The notes: a model not told the origin generated them from the sequence alone. A stretch of 64,000 nucleotides of DNA from Lingula anatina (GCF_001039355.2 NW_019775571.1:199782-263781), one strand, 5' to 3'. Counted from the first letter of the stretch, positions 1 through 13,281 are shown. Translations and numbers: made by a program.

Positions 1-505
1 TTCCAATAATATTATTGGTTAAGTCTGTGTGGTGTCTGAATAACAGGGCAAAAAAATTTTTTTTCGTAAAAAATTTCATTTTTTTGAAAATTTTGGCCCA
101 TTTGACCTTGAAGTAGAGGTCAAAGGTCAAATCCAAGGGTATATTTGAAATCTACACATATGACTTTTGGAAAGCCGTCTATAGAAATTTTTCCCATAAC
201 TCCTTCCGTAGGGTAGATAATTAGCATTTAATTTTGCCATTTTTAGACAAGGGTGCATTGCAATGAGTGCCACACCCAGACCCCAATACCGACAAAGCCC
301 AAATTTTACGTGGAACGAGTTGAGATTATAGGTGACCTAAATCCATGAGATGGGTACGGGGGCCCTTACCGTCTAGGAGGAGAAGCGGTAACGGTAGCCA
401 TCCGGCGGAGCCGGCGGAGCCAACGGAGCCGGCGGAGCCGGCGGAACGATCCGGACGGGACCGAAACCATGTGTACCGCCAGCGCTAACGCTGGTGGTAC
501 AATTA
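1..505. mobile_element. Terminal part of a non-autonomous repeat (Helitron/pearl-like)
   Basis: This non-coding stretch carries a GC-rich run of 9-bp GGAGCCGGC-type units (about 399-450), unlike its AT-rich surroundings. It ends with an imperfect hairpin, ACCGCCAGCG-CTAA-CGCTGGTGGT (about 477-500), followed by acaat and an AT-rich tract. The same terminal hairpin recurs at 62557-62580, and a related ctggtggtacaat occurs near 20385. It also holds TGACCTTGA (103-111) and the direct repeat AGGTCA-A-AGGTCA (117-129). Repetition at three places shows a mobile element. The Helitron-like or bivalve pearl-like assignment is inference from the end hairpin and the microsatellite-rich insertion sites. 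The 5' end is outside the window. Confidence 0.55.
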
Positions 506-691
506 TAATAAGAATAAAAAAACAATCTACTAACTGAATGTCCTCATTAATTTATTATCCACTGGTAAGTATTTGTGCCAAAATATATCATAAAATTCAA
601 CAAAAATGTGTGATGATACAAACAAAATGAACACTTAAAAATGCCTTGGATATTTAAAAATTTCAACATATATACATATTGTTCTGACATT

Positions 692-1090
692 GGTACTTTT
701 GCAGTGTTCCCCCCACCCTGTAACTATTTTCCAATGCTTATCAAAACTGAGTTATGTGGTAGCTTTGGTTAATGTCTCTGCTATTCAAATAAATTAGTAT
801 GGAAATTTACTAACTTATTTTTTATCTATTTTAATAAACCTTCAAGTTTTTTTAACAATGAAATTACAGCAAATTTTCACCCTAGTGATAACCTCAGCAG
901 TCATAATAATAATTGGAGAACAAAGTTTCATGTAAAAACATCTTAAAATTAGTAAATGAATTGCAAGAATAATTTATTTGAATAACGGAGACATTGATAA
1001 AAGTCACTAAACAATTTAATTTAGAAATTTTTTTTTGAAAATCATAGGGTTATGTGGGGTGTGGGGGGGGGGAGGTACTGCAAAAATGCC
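692..1090. mobile_element. Foldback MITE, family B (copy upstream of WASHC3 exon 1)
   Basis: The element starts ggtacttttgcagtg and ends with the inverted form ctgcaaaaatgcc. The inverted homology continues inward: the segment around 755-795 (gtctctgctattcaaataaa) pairs with 970-1000 (ttatttgaataacggagac). The long imperfect arms make nearly the whole element fold back. The same element is at 10643-11044 in the duplicate block, and a relative lies in TNPO3 intron 2. It has no ORF. The superfamily is not determined. Confidence 0.6.
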
Positions 1091-1212
1091 TCGACGTTAA
1101 TGCCAAAAATCACATGACTGCAGGCAAACCGACTTGAAAAAAATTAATCAAAAAAAAAACTTTCAAATGCTTTTAAGTTAGGTGGTACGTTTATTTCACT
1201 TCCCCTTTTTAC

Positions 1213-1263
1213 CTTTGTAAAATCTACCCCTGGGCCTACTAATGGTAATCCGTCTTCATCCAT
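1213..1263 (-). CDS. WASHC3: WASHC3 exon 1, second copy (isolated)
   Basis: Read on the minus strand, 1263 to 1213 encodes 17 residues beginning MDEDGLPLVGPG and ending in a GTAAAA donor. It is identical in protein to the functional exon at 11165-11215. No downstream WASHC3 exons follow on this side, because the block ends upstream at position 511. It therefore cannot make the protein by itself and is best read as the other allele of exon 1. Confidence 0.8.
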
Positions 1264-1603
1264 AATTGAAGCTTAATTTACTGAATTTACAAATAGTAAT
1301 TTAGAAACCCTACTCCAGTTTCCCCTTTTACTCCCACAAGGTGAAGGTCACTTTTTCAAACTGCGGATCAGTTATAATCAAAGTATATAATTACACCATG
1401 TTCACACTTTTATAATATATAAAAATATTATATATATTATCTAAAAGAGATCTGAAATATATCTAATCTAAGTTTAAGTAGCTTTTAGCAATGTTAAAGA
1501 TTTAAGCTCACCATTTTCTGCGGTATTGTAGTTGGGCTGGGATTTGCAAGGCTTGATTTTCTGTGCACAGGCCGCTTCGACTGTAAACGTTTTGTGGTAA
1601 ATA

Positions 1604-2915
1604 ATGGATTCAGCACCGTCCATTGAGACGGTGCTACAAGCAATACATGCTCTTTACCACCATCCTGATCCAGCAGGAAAAGAAAAAGCGTCTGTTTGGT
1701 TGGGAGAATTACAGAAATCGGTGAGTCCTCTGTGCAGCATGGTGAACATGATTGATGTACATTCTAATGTCAAAGCTATACTCAATCTGTGGAATGAATA
1801 GTTAAAGTTAGGTAGTTGCAAATCTTCTTAAAAGCCACAATATCATTTTAAACAGTTAAACGATTTTTATCACATTGGGCTAAATAAGTCATTGGCTGAA
1901 ACAATCGGATTGGCTGAACTGTTACTGTACAGTATCCTCTGTTTTCTTCCAGGTGTTTGCCTGGCAAATTGCAGACCATCTTTTACAACAAAATAGAGAC
2001 CTAGAATCATGTTATATTGCAGCTCAAACCATGAGGACAAAGGTAGGTTATTACTGAGTAGCATGTTATGAACAAGTTTTAAGTTTGACAGCACATTTTA
2101 TTTCATCAGTTGGTTAGCTATTGTGTTTACTTAACATTACAGATCAGAGTTTACCACTTTTGCAGTACCACCCCCCTCCTAATAACTTTTTGATTCTCAA
2201 TATCTTTTCTAATCTAAATTATGTGGTGACTTTGAGCAATGTCTCCACAATTCAAATAAATAAGTTCTATAATTCATTCACTAATTGATCAGTGTCAATC
2301 AGAAAGTCCCTTGCAAGGGTAAAAATTTACTGTAATCTCATTGGTCAAAGAGCTTGAAAGTTTAAAGGGAAAAAAAAGGTAAAAAAATAAAGTGAAATTA
2401 TTTATTTGAAAAGCAGAGACAGCGATCAAAGTCATCTTATTACCTAATTTTGATAAACATAAAAATGACAGTTTAATGGTTGTTTTGGAGGTGGTGGGGG
2501 ATACTGCATAAGCACCCTAAGTTTGCAGCATGTTACTCTGATTGAAGTTATCCCGCATAAATTGACATTTGAAATGTCTATTGTTTTTTCATCATTATAC
2601 ATTAGTAACTGTTGTTTACAGATTCAATATGCCTTCCATGAACTACCACCAGCAACACATCAGGTATGTGTAACAGTTTGTGCCTTAAGATGGATTTGGT
2701 TAATTTTTTTTTTTCAGAATATTGTTTTTATACAAGGCGAATAGCAAATTTTGAAGAAATATTTAAATGACTTTTCAAGTGGTAATGTAAAGAAGGAAGA
2801 TTTATGAATTTCTTTGATCAAATCACATTTAATTTTTTTGCAGTCTTTAAGAAATTCTCTCTTAGACCACATCAGTAAAACCAATGCAGGGACAAATCAA
2901 GTAATAGTCACACAG
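1604..2915 (+). CDS. TNPO3: Transportin-3 exons 1-4, second partial copy
   Basis: The exons are 1604-1720, 1953-2042, 2622-2663 and 2844-2915, each with intact AG/GT borders and the same phases as the complete gene at 11556. The encoded 107 residues begin [12 protein letters not shown] and include the N-terminal importin-beta-like segment ([24 protein letters not shown]). The copy stops before exon 5, where the block ends at the single N at 3313, and a minus-strand tubulin gene follows. Only synonymous differences from the complete gene are seen in these exons. This is a truncated allelic copy in the assembly, or much less likely a recent partial duplication. Confidence 0.85.
2151..2517. mobile_element. 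Foldback MITE, family B (TNPO3 intron 2, copy 1)
   Basis: The left end taccacttttgcagtacc and the right end ggatactgcataagcacc are inverted relatives. Internal segments (ttcaaataaataagtt near 2261 and ttatttgaaaagcagaga near 2401) are also inverted matches. Sequence and layout resemble the 692-1090 element. The duplicate block has it at 12122-12487, so the insertion predates the split of the two haplotypes. Confidence 0.55.
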
Positions 2916-3107
2916 GTAAATCACATCCAAATACTTTTAAATAGTTTGAATAAAAGTGCTATTGCACTAATGTTGACCTTTTAATAAATTCACTGTTTTT
3001 AAAGGTGTAAACAGAAGGTGGAAATATCACCAAGGTAGACTAGAAAAATATGCCACGTTACCCTCACCCTCACATGCCCCACTCTTTTTTTATTGCCAAA
3101 TTTTATT

Positions 3108-3300
3108 GCCATCGTTTAAAGTCATAGATTAAAGAAGATCTGCCAAATGTTTTTAAAAATGCTACTTCAAAATAAACAGTCTGGAATCATTTTATTTGTT
3201 CATATGGTAATCAATTTTTGCCACTGTTTAAGTCATTGGTTCCTGAAGATCCCTCAAGTCCAGAAATGCTACTTCAAAATAAACAGTCTCTAGAATTATT
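3108..3300. repeat. Approximately 105-bp direct repeat in TNPO3 intron 4
   Basis: Two imperfect units follow one another. Each contains a (c/g)ttcaaaataaacagtct core (about 3165-3182 and 3271-3288) preceded by a gtttaa-gtcat-gaagatc stretch. The same pair occurs at about 13080-13270 in the other copy. It is non-coding. Confidence 0.6.
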
Positions 3301-3312
3301 ATTATTATGTTT

Positions 3313-3313
3313 N
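3313..3313. other. Single-N assembly junction
   Basis: One N sits between a tta/ttt-rich end and an approximately 18-base G run. It is exactly where the second TNPO3 copy stops and unrelated tubulin 3' flank begins. See the findings on the N junctions. Confidence 0.9.
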
Positions 3314-3615
3314 TGGGGGGGGGGGGGGGGGAGGAAGCAAAGGTGTCACAACTAAGTTAATTTGCCTGCCATATATTACACAAATTTGTCACTTTTAAAA
3401 CAGGCATTCTTCAATTTTCTGGGTACAATTATGATTATGTAGACTGTAGGAATCCATCTGTGTTAGTAGCAAAATGGACAAGGAAAATTAATCCAAAATG
3501 TGCAGTCTAAACAGCACATCAATTTATATGCACAAGAGGAAATCGTGTCAAATTGAAATCCAACCAACAAAAGACTGGTCCCTTAAAACATAAAATAAGT
3601 GGAAATGAAGTATTT

Positions 3616-3621
3616 TTTATT
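3616..3621 (-). terminator. Poly(A) signal of the beta-tubulin gene
   Basis: The plus-strand tttatt reads AATAAA on the minus strand, about 147 bases downstream of the tubulin stop codon. The spacing suits a short 3' UTR. Confidence 0.6.
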
Positions 3622-3767
3622 CATGCAGGATAAAAATCCACATCAAACATGAATGCAATCTACACATTTTCACAACTCTGAATAGTGACTAGAAAAAAAA
3701 TTATTTTCATTCTTTTAGTCTCAAATGGAGTTGACAGTCAACATTTTCAAAATTCAGTCTTAACCCA

Positions 3768-5907
<2,140 letters not shown>

Positions 5908-6002
5908 TTTTGGTCAACGGTTTTGATGGACTTATATCTAGTGATTTTAAAACAGATACCCCCCTTTAACCGCTTTAACTGATGAACATTCAAATGCAGC
6001 TT

Positions 6003-6011
6003 CCTTTTATA
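6003..6011 (-). promoter_or_regulatory. TATA box of the beta-tubulin gene
   Basis: The minus strand reads TATAAAAGG, about 96-104 bases upstream of the ATG at 5907. It is a perfect match to the metazoan TATA consensus and would place transcription start near 5975-5980. Confidence 0.65.
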
Positions 6012-6042
6012 CGTTGCTGTCATCCGTTGGATGTCAGCCGTT

Positions 6043-6055
6043 GTTGCTAAGTAAC
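6043..6055. promoter_or_regulatory. RFX X-box-like palindrome upstream of beta-tubulin
   Basis: GTTGCTAAGTAAC fits the X-box consensus RYYNYY-N(1-3)-RRNRAC at every constrained position. It lies about 136-148 bases upstream of the tubulin start and about 32 bases beyond the TATA box. X-boxes bind RFX factors and usually mark ciliary genes. Binding is inferred. Confidence 0.45.
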
Positions 6056-6966
6056 GAAATTTTGATTGAGTGATTTGGTAACGCCTATCTCCATATAGAG
6101 ATATCTTTTTAACCTTTCAACCTTTTGCAGGGCCATATGACATCCCTTATTTAGAAATGGTTGACCCATTTATTTAAAACAGAACAGCGGTTTTTAGGGG
6201 GTTTTTAACCACTGCAATTTTTCACATAATATGAAAAAGAATATAAAAAATAATAAATTTACATAGTTAAGATATGAACATAATTAGGCCTATGGTCTAT
6301 ATGAATAAGGCGAATCCTTGCTTTATACCTACTGTCTGAGAGTGAACGGGGAGCGGTTAATAAATAACCGGCTAATACTGGCTAATACTGGTTTTCCCAT
6401 TAATCCACTCTCCGCCTGTCACTAAAGTCATGCACAAAGGAATGTGTCACATCAGTGATGGTGATGGCAGCTGCACTGAATCAGCATAATATATAAAACA
6501 TGCTTATTCAGTTTGACTTAGTGACTTTATAGATGCTTACTAACGCAATGCGCTGATAAAAGCTATTTGCAAATGACCTTGCTGACACGATAAAAATGGT
6601 TCAAGTTGTTGCTTGCAGGGTGAACAAAATGCATGCACATGTCATTGGAGTTTGACTCAATTTAAAATAACCTAAAAATAAATAATGAAAAACTATATTC
6701 TTTTCAATAATAATATATTCTCCTGACATCTGGAAAAGAACCACCCTTGACCAACAGAATATCAATAAAGCAAAAAATTTAAAAAACATCGATAAAAACT
6801 CATGCTTTAAGGAAATATTATCCAAGTTTGATTGTTTCAAAAACCAGCGCTGCGCTTATACAAATATTTTTCCTAGATTATGTGAATTTGTTCAAAATTA
6901 TTAAATTTCAGTTTTGTCAATGTTATTTAACGTACATATATATATATACAGTATATTTCAGTTTTT

Positions 6967-7217
6967 AAAAATTAATTTATCATGTGATTCAGTCAAAAGT
7001 TTTTTTTCTCCTAACTGGTTTAATGCATTTGCATAGACATTTTCTGAGGTTAACACAAAAAAATGTATAAAAAAACTAGCTTGTTAATGAGTAGATAATA
7101 TTTATTATTATATAGGGATCTTGGCTGTTTGCAATATGCACAATCGTATGTGAAAACCAAAAATGCAGTACATGAAATTTGAAAATTTTGACTGAATCAC
7201 ATGATAAATTAATTTTT
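6967..7217. mobile_element. Foldback element with 32-bp inverted arms (family D)
   Basis: 6967-6998 and 7186-7217 are inverted copies sharing tcatgtgattcagtcaaaa and its complement, near-perfect over about 32 bases, around a roughly 190-bp non-coding centre. It is probably a MITE or an old foldback transposon. No target-site duplication was identified. Confidence 0.5.
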
Positions 7218-7680
7218 TATCCAATGTAGTGAACAAAACTATCCTTTTGCAAGAAGTACCATAAATCAGTGAAGCCATTTTCATTAATAATGTAATTGTT
7301 ATTTATTTGTGTATACACTTACAGAATTTTTCATAATGTTGCTTGATTTATAGAAACAATTGAAATATTTATAATCTTAATAAAATATCTCAATCGACAT
7401 CTTATCATTTCTATCACAGAGATATATTACTGAAAAATTTCAGTAACACATAACGAACTTGAAACTTACAGCTCATTTTAATCGATTATAAATTGCAAAC
7501 TTAACAGTTTATTGCAATCCTTAGCACCATCCAATGATGACGAAATTCTGTCAGTCAGGCAGATTCCTCAGTGAGAGGAGGGTCATATATCATAAACGTC
7601 TCATATTCCCTTATTTGAAAATATAACAGGAGGCCTGTTGACTGAATTTTCCAATGCTGTACACTTGAAACACTTAAATC

Positions 7681-9667
7681 TCAGTCACTAAAGCCTCCAC
7701 TGCTGTCATCTGAAGCACTGTCACTAAAATCTGAAGCATCATCATCTTTATTTTTAGTTTCTTCTCCCTCTGGGGCAGGAGCATCTGGAGTTCTGAAAAA
7801 ATACAAGAATCACAAAATGATAACACATACAAGCATTAAAGTGTTTTCATTATTTCAATACCTATTGCCAAAACTAAAAGTCATCAGCTAGTTTTTATGT
7901 TATGCACTGAATTATATCATTTAATTTGCAGGTGTATGACTCTTTTAACTGACTGCTTTTTTTTCAAAGTGTTTCCAACATTTCTCCAAGCTGCCATACA
8001 GGTTAAAAACTGATACAAGAAATCACAAATAAATGTGAAATTTACTCATTTTGCTTACTCATAAGGTTGGCAATTTTGTAAGTCATAAACAAAATTCAAG
8101 AGCCACAAATTCGAACATACTCTAAAAGGTCTGGATTTAAACCTTCAGCTAACATTTTTGGCCTCACAGCTGCAGCAGGAACTCCCTGAAGAAGGCAAAA
8201 ATACCCAAAACTATTATAACAGGGTGCAAAAATAGCATTTGCATTCTTAGTTACTTGGTAAAAGAATCATGATCAGTCTAATTTAATCCTAGTAGATTAT
8301 AAGCCCAATGTTTTTGTTTTGCTTTGCTATTTTTCTGGCACCCAGGGAATTTTTTATCACGCAAATTTTAATGACTGATAATGATTACAATTAATCAAAT
8401 AATCATCACGTTTTCATTCAAAATGTTTCTCACCACTGTCACCATTTTAAAGTATTTTGTATATCTTGGATCTTGGGAAACTGTCATTTTTGGTTTTTCT
8501 GGCTGTGGTTCCTGAAATAAAAGAGACAAATGACATAAATATCCATTTATTGCACCACTGTGACAAAACACCTTCATCAGCATTTTTATGAGGAGATAAT
8601 TTACATTTGACTTTTGTTTCATATAATAATATATGTCAATTCATCTTAACATAAGAAGGGTCAAATGTTGCCAAATCTCATCTGATTCATAGTTAGAGTT
8701 TGAACTTTTAATAATCTACATGTGTAATTATTGTTTGTTCAGGGGTGACTCAGGATATGGCTGTGAGACATGAAATTGGACTGAATTGTCAACATGATAT
8801 CAGGTTTATTTATGTAGTGATGGAAATATCTGGTATACCTCAGTCTGTGCTGGTTGTTCTGCATTGGGTGCTGCTGTTGGTGCAGCAGAATCCCCTGCTG
8901 GTGGTGGTGCTGGTGGTGCCGCTGGTGCTGTACCTGGTGGTGCTTGTGTGTCTGCTGTTCCAGAAGATGGTGCACTACTGGCTGGGGCTGTTATGTTCTC
9001 CAGGCCAGGAATGGAAGATATCTACCCAAAAATAACTGACTGATAAAAATAAATAATCTGAACAATTTACTGTGACAATACCATATACCCTGGATTTATG
9101 GCTCAAGTGTTATTCAATATATTAATAAGTGATATCTCAATTTCAGTCATCATACATTTTTAAACAGTCTATCTGTTCTTGTTATATATAAAAACTAGGA
9201 GAACAGCACAAGTCCAAAACAATGGTAATTATGTATTTTTAGTGTTGTATTGCATACATGATACAACTATATGTAGACATGACATTATCATATCCAGTAT
9301 AAGTTTACCTTTGTTTCCAGCATGTTCATAGTTGTCTCTAACCTCTGGATTCTAGTTGACAGATGCATAAGCTTTTCTTCACAAACACATGAAAACCTGT
9401 TAAGAAATCTTGATGTGTGGATGACAAAATGGTTAAGGAATGCTACTGTTCTTTTATGGTGAATTGCTCCGACCTAGAAACAGAAACAACAACTATAAGT
9501 ACCAGCTGAGTACTATAGCCTCTATTACTGAGGAAAAGGGGAAAAGTGAGACAAATGCACAACTGAGCACCTTACATTAGTACTGGTTATCAATTTGATC
9601 TTGTGGGCTAAGTAAAACAAAATATACATTAGAGCAGTTGCATTAGAGACTGCTTTCTGACTTTCAA

Positions 9668-9738
<71 letters not shown>

Positions 9739-11215
9739 TTGTATGTGGGTGTGTGTGTTGGAGGGGGTGGGGGCAACTTGGAAGGTTGGGTATGCATGCA
9801 CACGCTTGTCTGTCACCAAATCTAAAAACCACATAAAACTACTTTTAAATACCACAGTAATCCAGGTAGATTAGTGCGGTCTTTAGATAAATTACCTTAC
9901 CTATCATGGTGGCAGCTTAGCTAGTATAGGTATACATCTTTGGTATACAAATTTGCAACATACTCAAGTTCTTTCATGTTAGGATTTTAACTCTTCTTGT
10001 GTACAAAACAATGGCCCAAAACAAGTTGGATGTCCAACAAAGATATAATACAGGTCACACACTACCTGACCTCCCAAAGCCCTTCTGATATATGTGGTGA
10101 ATATATACAATATAGTTGTTCAAGCATGCTGAAAGTTAAACATATTTTAGGGGTCGAATTCTAAAAGTCTAGTCCTAAGTAAATTCACAGGAAACTGTCA
10201 TTCACAAGGAAAGAGGGTAATTTAAAGGCCAAATATATTACCAAAGGTGATTAAATAATTAGCAACTCTTCATATGAGATTCAAAATTCTGCAATAAATA
10301 CCTAGTAAACAACACAAAGAAATATAATAAAACGTATTTTACTACCAAAACCGTAGTTATCTCAATTTTCTTGAACATGTGGACCTTCATAGATGACTAC
10401 CCTCAGTAATAATCTCTTAAGAGATTAATACAAAAAAAAAAAAAAAAAAAAAAATTATAATAAAAAAAAAACAATCGACTAACTCTGAATGTCCACATGA
10501 AATTATTATCCACTGGTAAGTATTTGTGCCGAAATATATCATAAAATTCAACAAAAATGTGTGATGATACAAACAAAATGAACACTTCAAAATGCCTTGG
10601 ATATTTAAAAATTTTAACATATATATGTATTGTTCTGACACTGGTACTTTTGCAGTGTTCCCCCCCCACCCTGTAACTATTTTTAATGCTTATCAAAACG
10701 GAGTTATGTGGTGGCTATGGTTAATGTCTCTGCTATTCAAATAAATTAGTTTGGAAATTTACTAAGTTATTTTTTATCTTTTTAAATAAACATTCAGGTT
10801 TTTTTAAACAATGAAATTACAGCAAATTTTCACCCTAGTGATAACCTCAGCTCTCATAATAATAATAGGAGGGCAAAGTTTCATGTAAAAATATCTTAAA
10901 ATTAGTAAATGAGTTGCAAGAATAATTTATTTGAATAACGGAGACATTGCTTAAAGTCACCACATAATTTAATTTAGAAAAAATTATTGAACATCATAGA
11001 TTATGTGGGGTGTTGGGGGGGGGGGGGGGTACTGCAAAAATGCCTTGACGTTAATGCCGAAAATCACATGACTGCAGGCAAACCGACTTGAAAAAACTGA
11101 AGTAAAAAAAACTTTCAAATGCTTTAAAGTTAAGTGTTACGTTTATTTCACTTCCCCTTTTTACCTTTGTAAAATCTACCCCTGGGCCTACTAATGGTAA
11201 TCCGTCTTCATCCAT
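7681..11215 (-). CDS. WASHC3: WASH complex subunit 3 (CCDC53), complete, six exons
   Basis: Exons are 11215-11165, 9473-9309, 9021-8839, 8511-8434, 8185-8121 and 7792-7681. They join in frame to 217 residues (human about 194). Recognisable blocks are MDEDGLPLVGPG, then AIHHKRTVAFLNHFV (about residue 19 on), a coiled-coil segment (EEKLMHLSTRIQRLETTMNML), a Pro/Ala-rich linker that explains the extra length, DPRYTKYFKMV, GVPAAAVRPKM, and an acidic Ser/Asp tail ending GGFSD. WASHC3 is a small structural subunit of the endosomal WASH complex, which activates Arp2/3 on endosomes. Exon 1 is far upstream (1.7-kb intron 1 with a TA microsatellite and MITEs) and lies head-to-head with TNPO3. A second copy of exon 1 is at 1213-1263. 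Confidence 0.93.
9667..9735. repeat. (TA)n microsatellite in WASHC3 intron 1
   Basis: This is an uninterrupted TA run of about 68 bases. It creates spurious Ile-Tyr reading frames. Confidence 0.95.
10236..10530. mobile_element. Eroded copy of the TTAA MITE family (WASHC3 intron 1)
   Basis: Segments aactcttcatatgaga (about 10264), aataatctcttaagagatta (about 10409) and ccactggtaagtat (about 10510) match, in the same order, the intact elements at 45753, 61394 and 63675. The ends are degraded and a poly(A) run interrupts it. The second-haplotype block starting at 511 begins inside the same element. Confidence 0.5.
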
Positions 11216-13281
11216 AATTGAAGCTTAATTTAATGAATTTACAAATAGTAATTTAGAATCCCTACTCCAGTTTCCCCTTTTACTCCCACAAGGTGAAGGT
11301 CACTTTTTCAAACTGCGGATCAGTTATAATCAAAATATATAATTACACCATGTTCACACTTTTATAATATATAGAAATATTATATATATTATCTAAAAGA
11401 GATCTGAAATATATCTAATCGAAGTTTAAGTAGCTTTTAGTAATGTTAAAGATTTAAGCTCACCATTTTCTGCGGTACTGTTGTTGGGCTGGGATTTGCA
11501 AGGCTTGATTTTCTGTGCACAGGCCGCTTCGACTGTAAACGTTTTGTGGTAAATAATGGATTCAGCACCGTCCATTGAGACGGTGCTACAAGCAATACAT
11601 GCTCTTTACCACCACCCTGATCCAGCAGGAAAAGAAAAAGCGTCTGTTTGGTTGGGAGAATTACAGAAATCGGTGAGTCCTCTGTGCAGCATGGTGAACA
11701 TGATTAATGTACATTCTAATGTCAAAGCTATACAATACTCAATCTGTGGAATGAATAGTTAAAGTTAGGTAGTTGCAAATCTTCTTAAAAGCCACAATAT
11801 CATTTTAAACAGTTGAACGATTTTTATCACATTGGGCTAAATAAGTCATTGCGGGATTAGCAATAACTGAAACAATCGGATTGGCTGAACTGTTACTGTA
11901 CAGTATCCTCTGTTTTCTTCCAGGTGTTTGCCTGGCAAATTGCAGACCATCTTTTACAACAAAATAGAGACCTAGAATCATGTTATATTGCAGCTCAAAC
12001 CATGAGGACAAAGGTAGGTTATTACTGAGTAGCATGTTATGAACAAGTTTTAAGTTTGACAGCACATTTTATTTCATCAGTTGGTTAGCTATTGTGTTTA
12101 CTTAACATTAAAGATAAAAGTTTACCACTTTTGCAGTACCTCCCCCCTCCTTATAACTTTTTGATTCTCAATATGTTTTCTAATCTAAATTATGTGGTGA
12201 CTTTGAGCAATGTCTCCACAATTCAAATAAATAAGTTCTATAATTCATTCACTAATTGATCAGTGTCAATCAGAAAGTCAATTGCAAGGGTAAAAATTTA
12301 CTGTAATCTCATTGGTCAAAGAGCTTGAAAGTTTAAAGGAAAAAAAAAGGTAAAAAAATAAAGTGAAATTATTTATTTGAAAAGCAGAGACAGCGATCAA
12401 AGTCATCTTATTACCTAATTTTGATAAACATAAAAATGACAGTTTAATGGTTGTTTTGGAGGTGGTGGGGGATACTGCATAAGCACCCTAAGTTTGCAGC
12501 ATGTTACTCTGATTGAAGTTATCCCACATAAATTGACATTTGAAATGTCTATTGTTTTTTCATCATTATACATTAGTAACTGTTGTTTACAGATTCAGTA
12601 TGCCTTCCATGAACTACCACCAGCAACACATCAGGTATGTGTAACAGTTTGTGCCTTAAGATGGATTTGGTTGATTTTTTTTCTCAGAATATTGTTTTTT
12701 ATACAAGGCGAATAGCAAGTTTTGAAGAAATATTTAAATGACTTTTTTAGTGGTAATGTAAAGAAGGAAGATTTATGAATTTCTTTGATCAAATCACATT
12801 TAATTTTTTTGCAGTCTTTAAGAAATTCTCTCTTAGACCACATCAGTAAAACCAATGCAGGGACAAATCAAGTAATAGTCACACAGGTAAATCACATCCA
12901 AATACTTTTAAATAGTTTGAATAAAAGTGCTATTGCACTAATGTTGACCTTTTAATAAATCCACTGTTTTTAAAGGTGTAAACAGAAGGTGGAAATATCA
13001 CCAAGGTAGACTAGAAAAATATGCCACGTTACCCTCACCCTCTCATGCCCCACTCTTTTTTTATTGCCAAATTTTTTTGCCATTGTTTAAAGTCATAGAT
13101 TAAAGAAGATCTGCCAAATGTTTTTAAAAATGCTACTTCAAAATAAACAGTCTGGAATCATTTTATTTGTTCATATGGTAATCAATTTTTGCCACTGTTT
13201 AAGTCATTGGTTCCTGAAGATCCCTCAAGTCCTGAAATGCTACTTCAAAATAAACAGTCTCTAGAATTATTATTATTATGT
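10455..13281. repeat. Duplicate block partner of 511-3312
   Basis: This is the copy continuous with the rest of WASHC3 (left) and TNPO3 (right), so it is the intact reference haplotype. It contains two family B foldback MITEs (10643-11044 and 12122-12487) at the same places as the other copy. Confidence 0.85.
11216..11555. promoter_or_regulatory. Putative bidirectional WASHC3/TNPO3 promoter
   Basis: Only 340 bases separate the divergent ATG codons of WASHC3 (11215, minus) and TNPO3 (11556, plus). The distal part is AT-rich with a palindromic tataatatat stretch (about 11360-11390). The TNPO3-proximal 100 bases are richer in GC. No convincing TATA box at a fixed spacing was seen. The second copy is 1264-1603. 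A shared promoter is inferred from geometry. Confidence 0.5.

Larger units (their letters stand above)
511..3312. repeat. Near-identical second copy of 10455-13281 (probable other haplotype)
   Basis: This block matches 10455-13281 base for base apart from scattered substitutions and small indels, exons and introns alike. It carries WASHC3 exon 1, the WASHC3/TNPO3 intergenic region and TNPO3 exons 1-4. It begins inside an eroded MITE next to the 1-505 element and stops at the N at 3313. Coding differences that I see are synonymous (CAT/CAC in TNPO3 exon 1, CAA/CAG in exon 3). A retained haplotype is more likely than a real tandem duplication. Confidence 0.85.
5908..7680. other. Intergenic: tubulin promoter, inverted repeat, WASHC3 3' flank
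   Basis: There is no gene here. 5908-6100 is the tubulin 5' UTR and promoter. 6967-7217 is a foldback element. 7300-7680 is probably WASHC3 3' UTR: tttatt near 7303 reads AATAAA on the minus strand. The remainder is AT-rich with no recognisable feature. Confidence 0.6.

Noticed and set aside
8745-9039. Plus-strand reading frames of 96 and 61 residues rich in Val/Leu and Trp/Cys
   Set aside because: They are the antisense of the Pro/Ala-rich linker exon of WASHC3 (9021-8839), which has proper splice sites and a recognised product.
9629-9855. Small Ile-Tyr repeat proteins
   Set aside because: They are translations of the (TA)n microsatellite. The same holds near 14738 and 53805.
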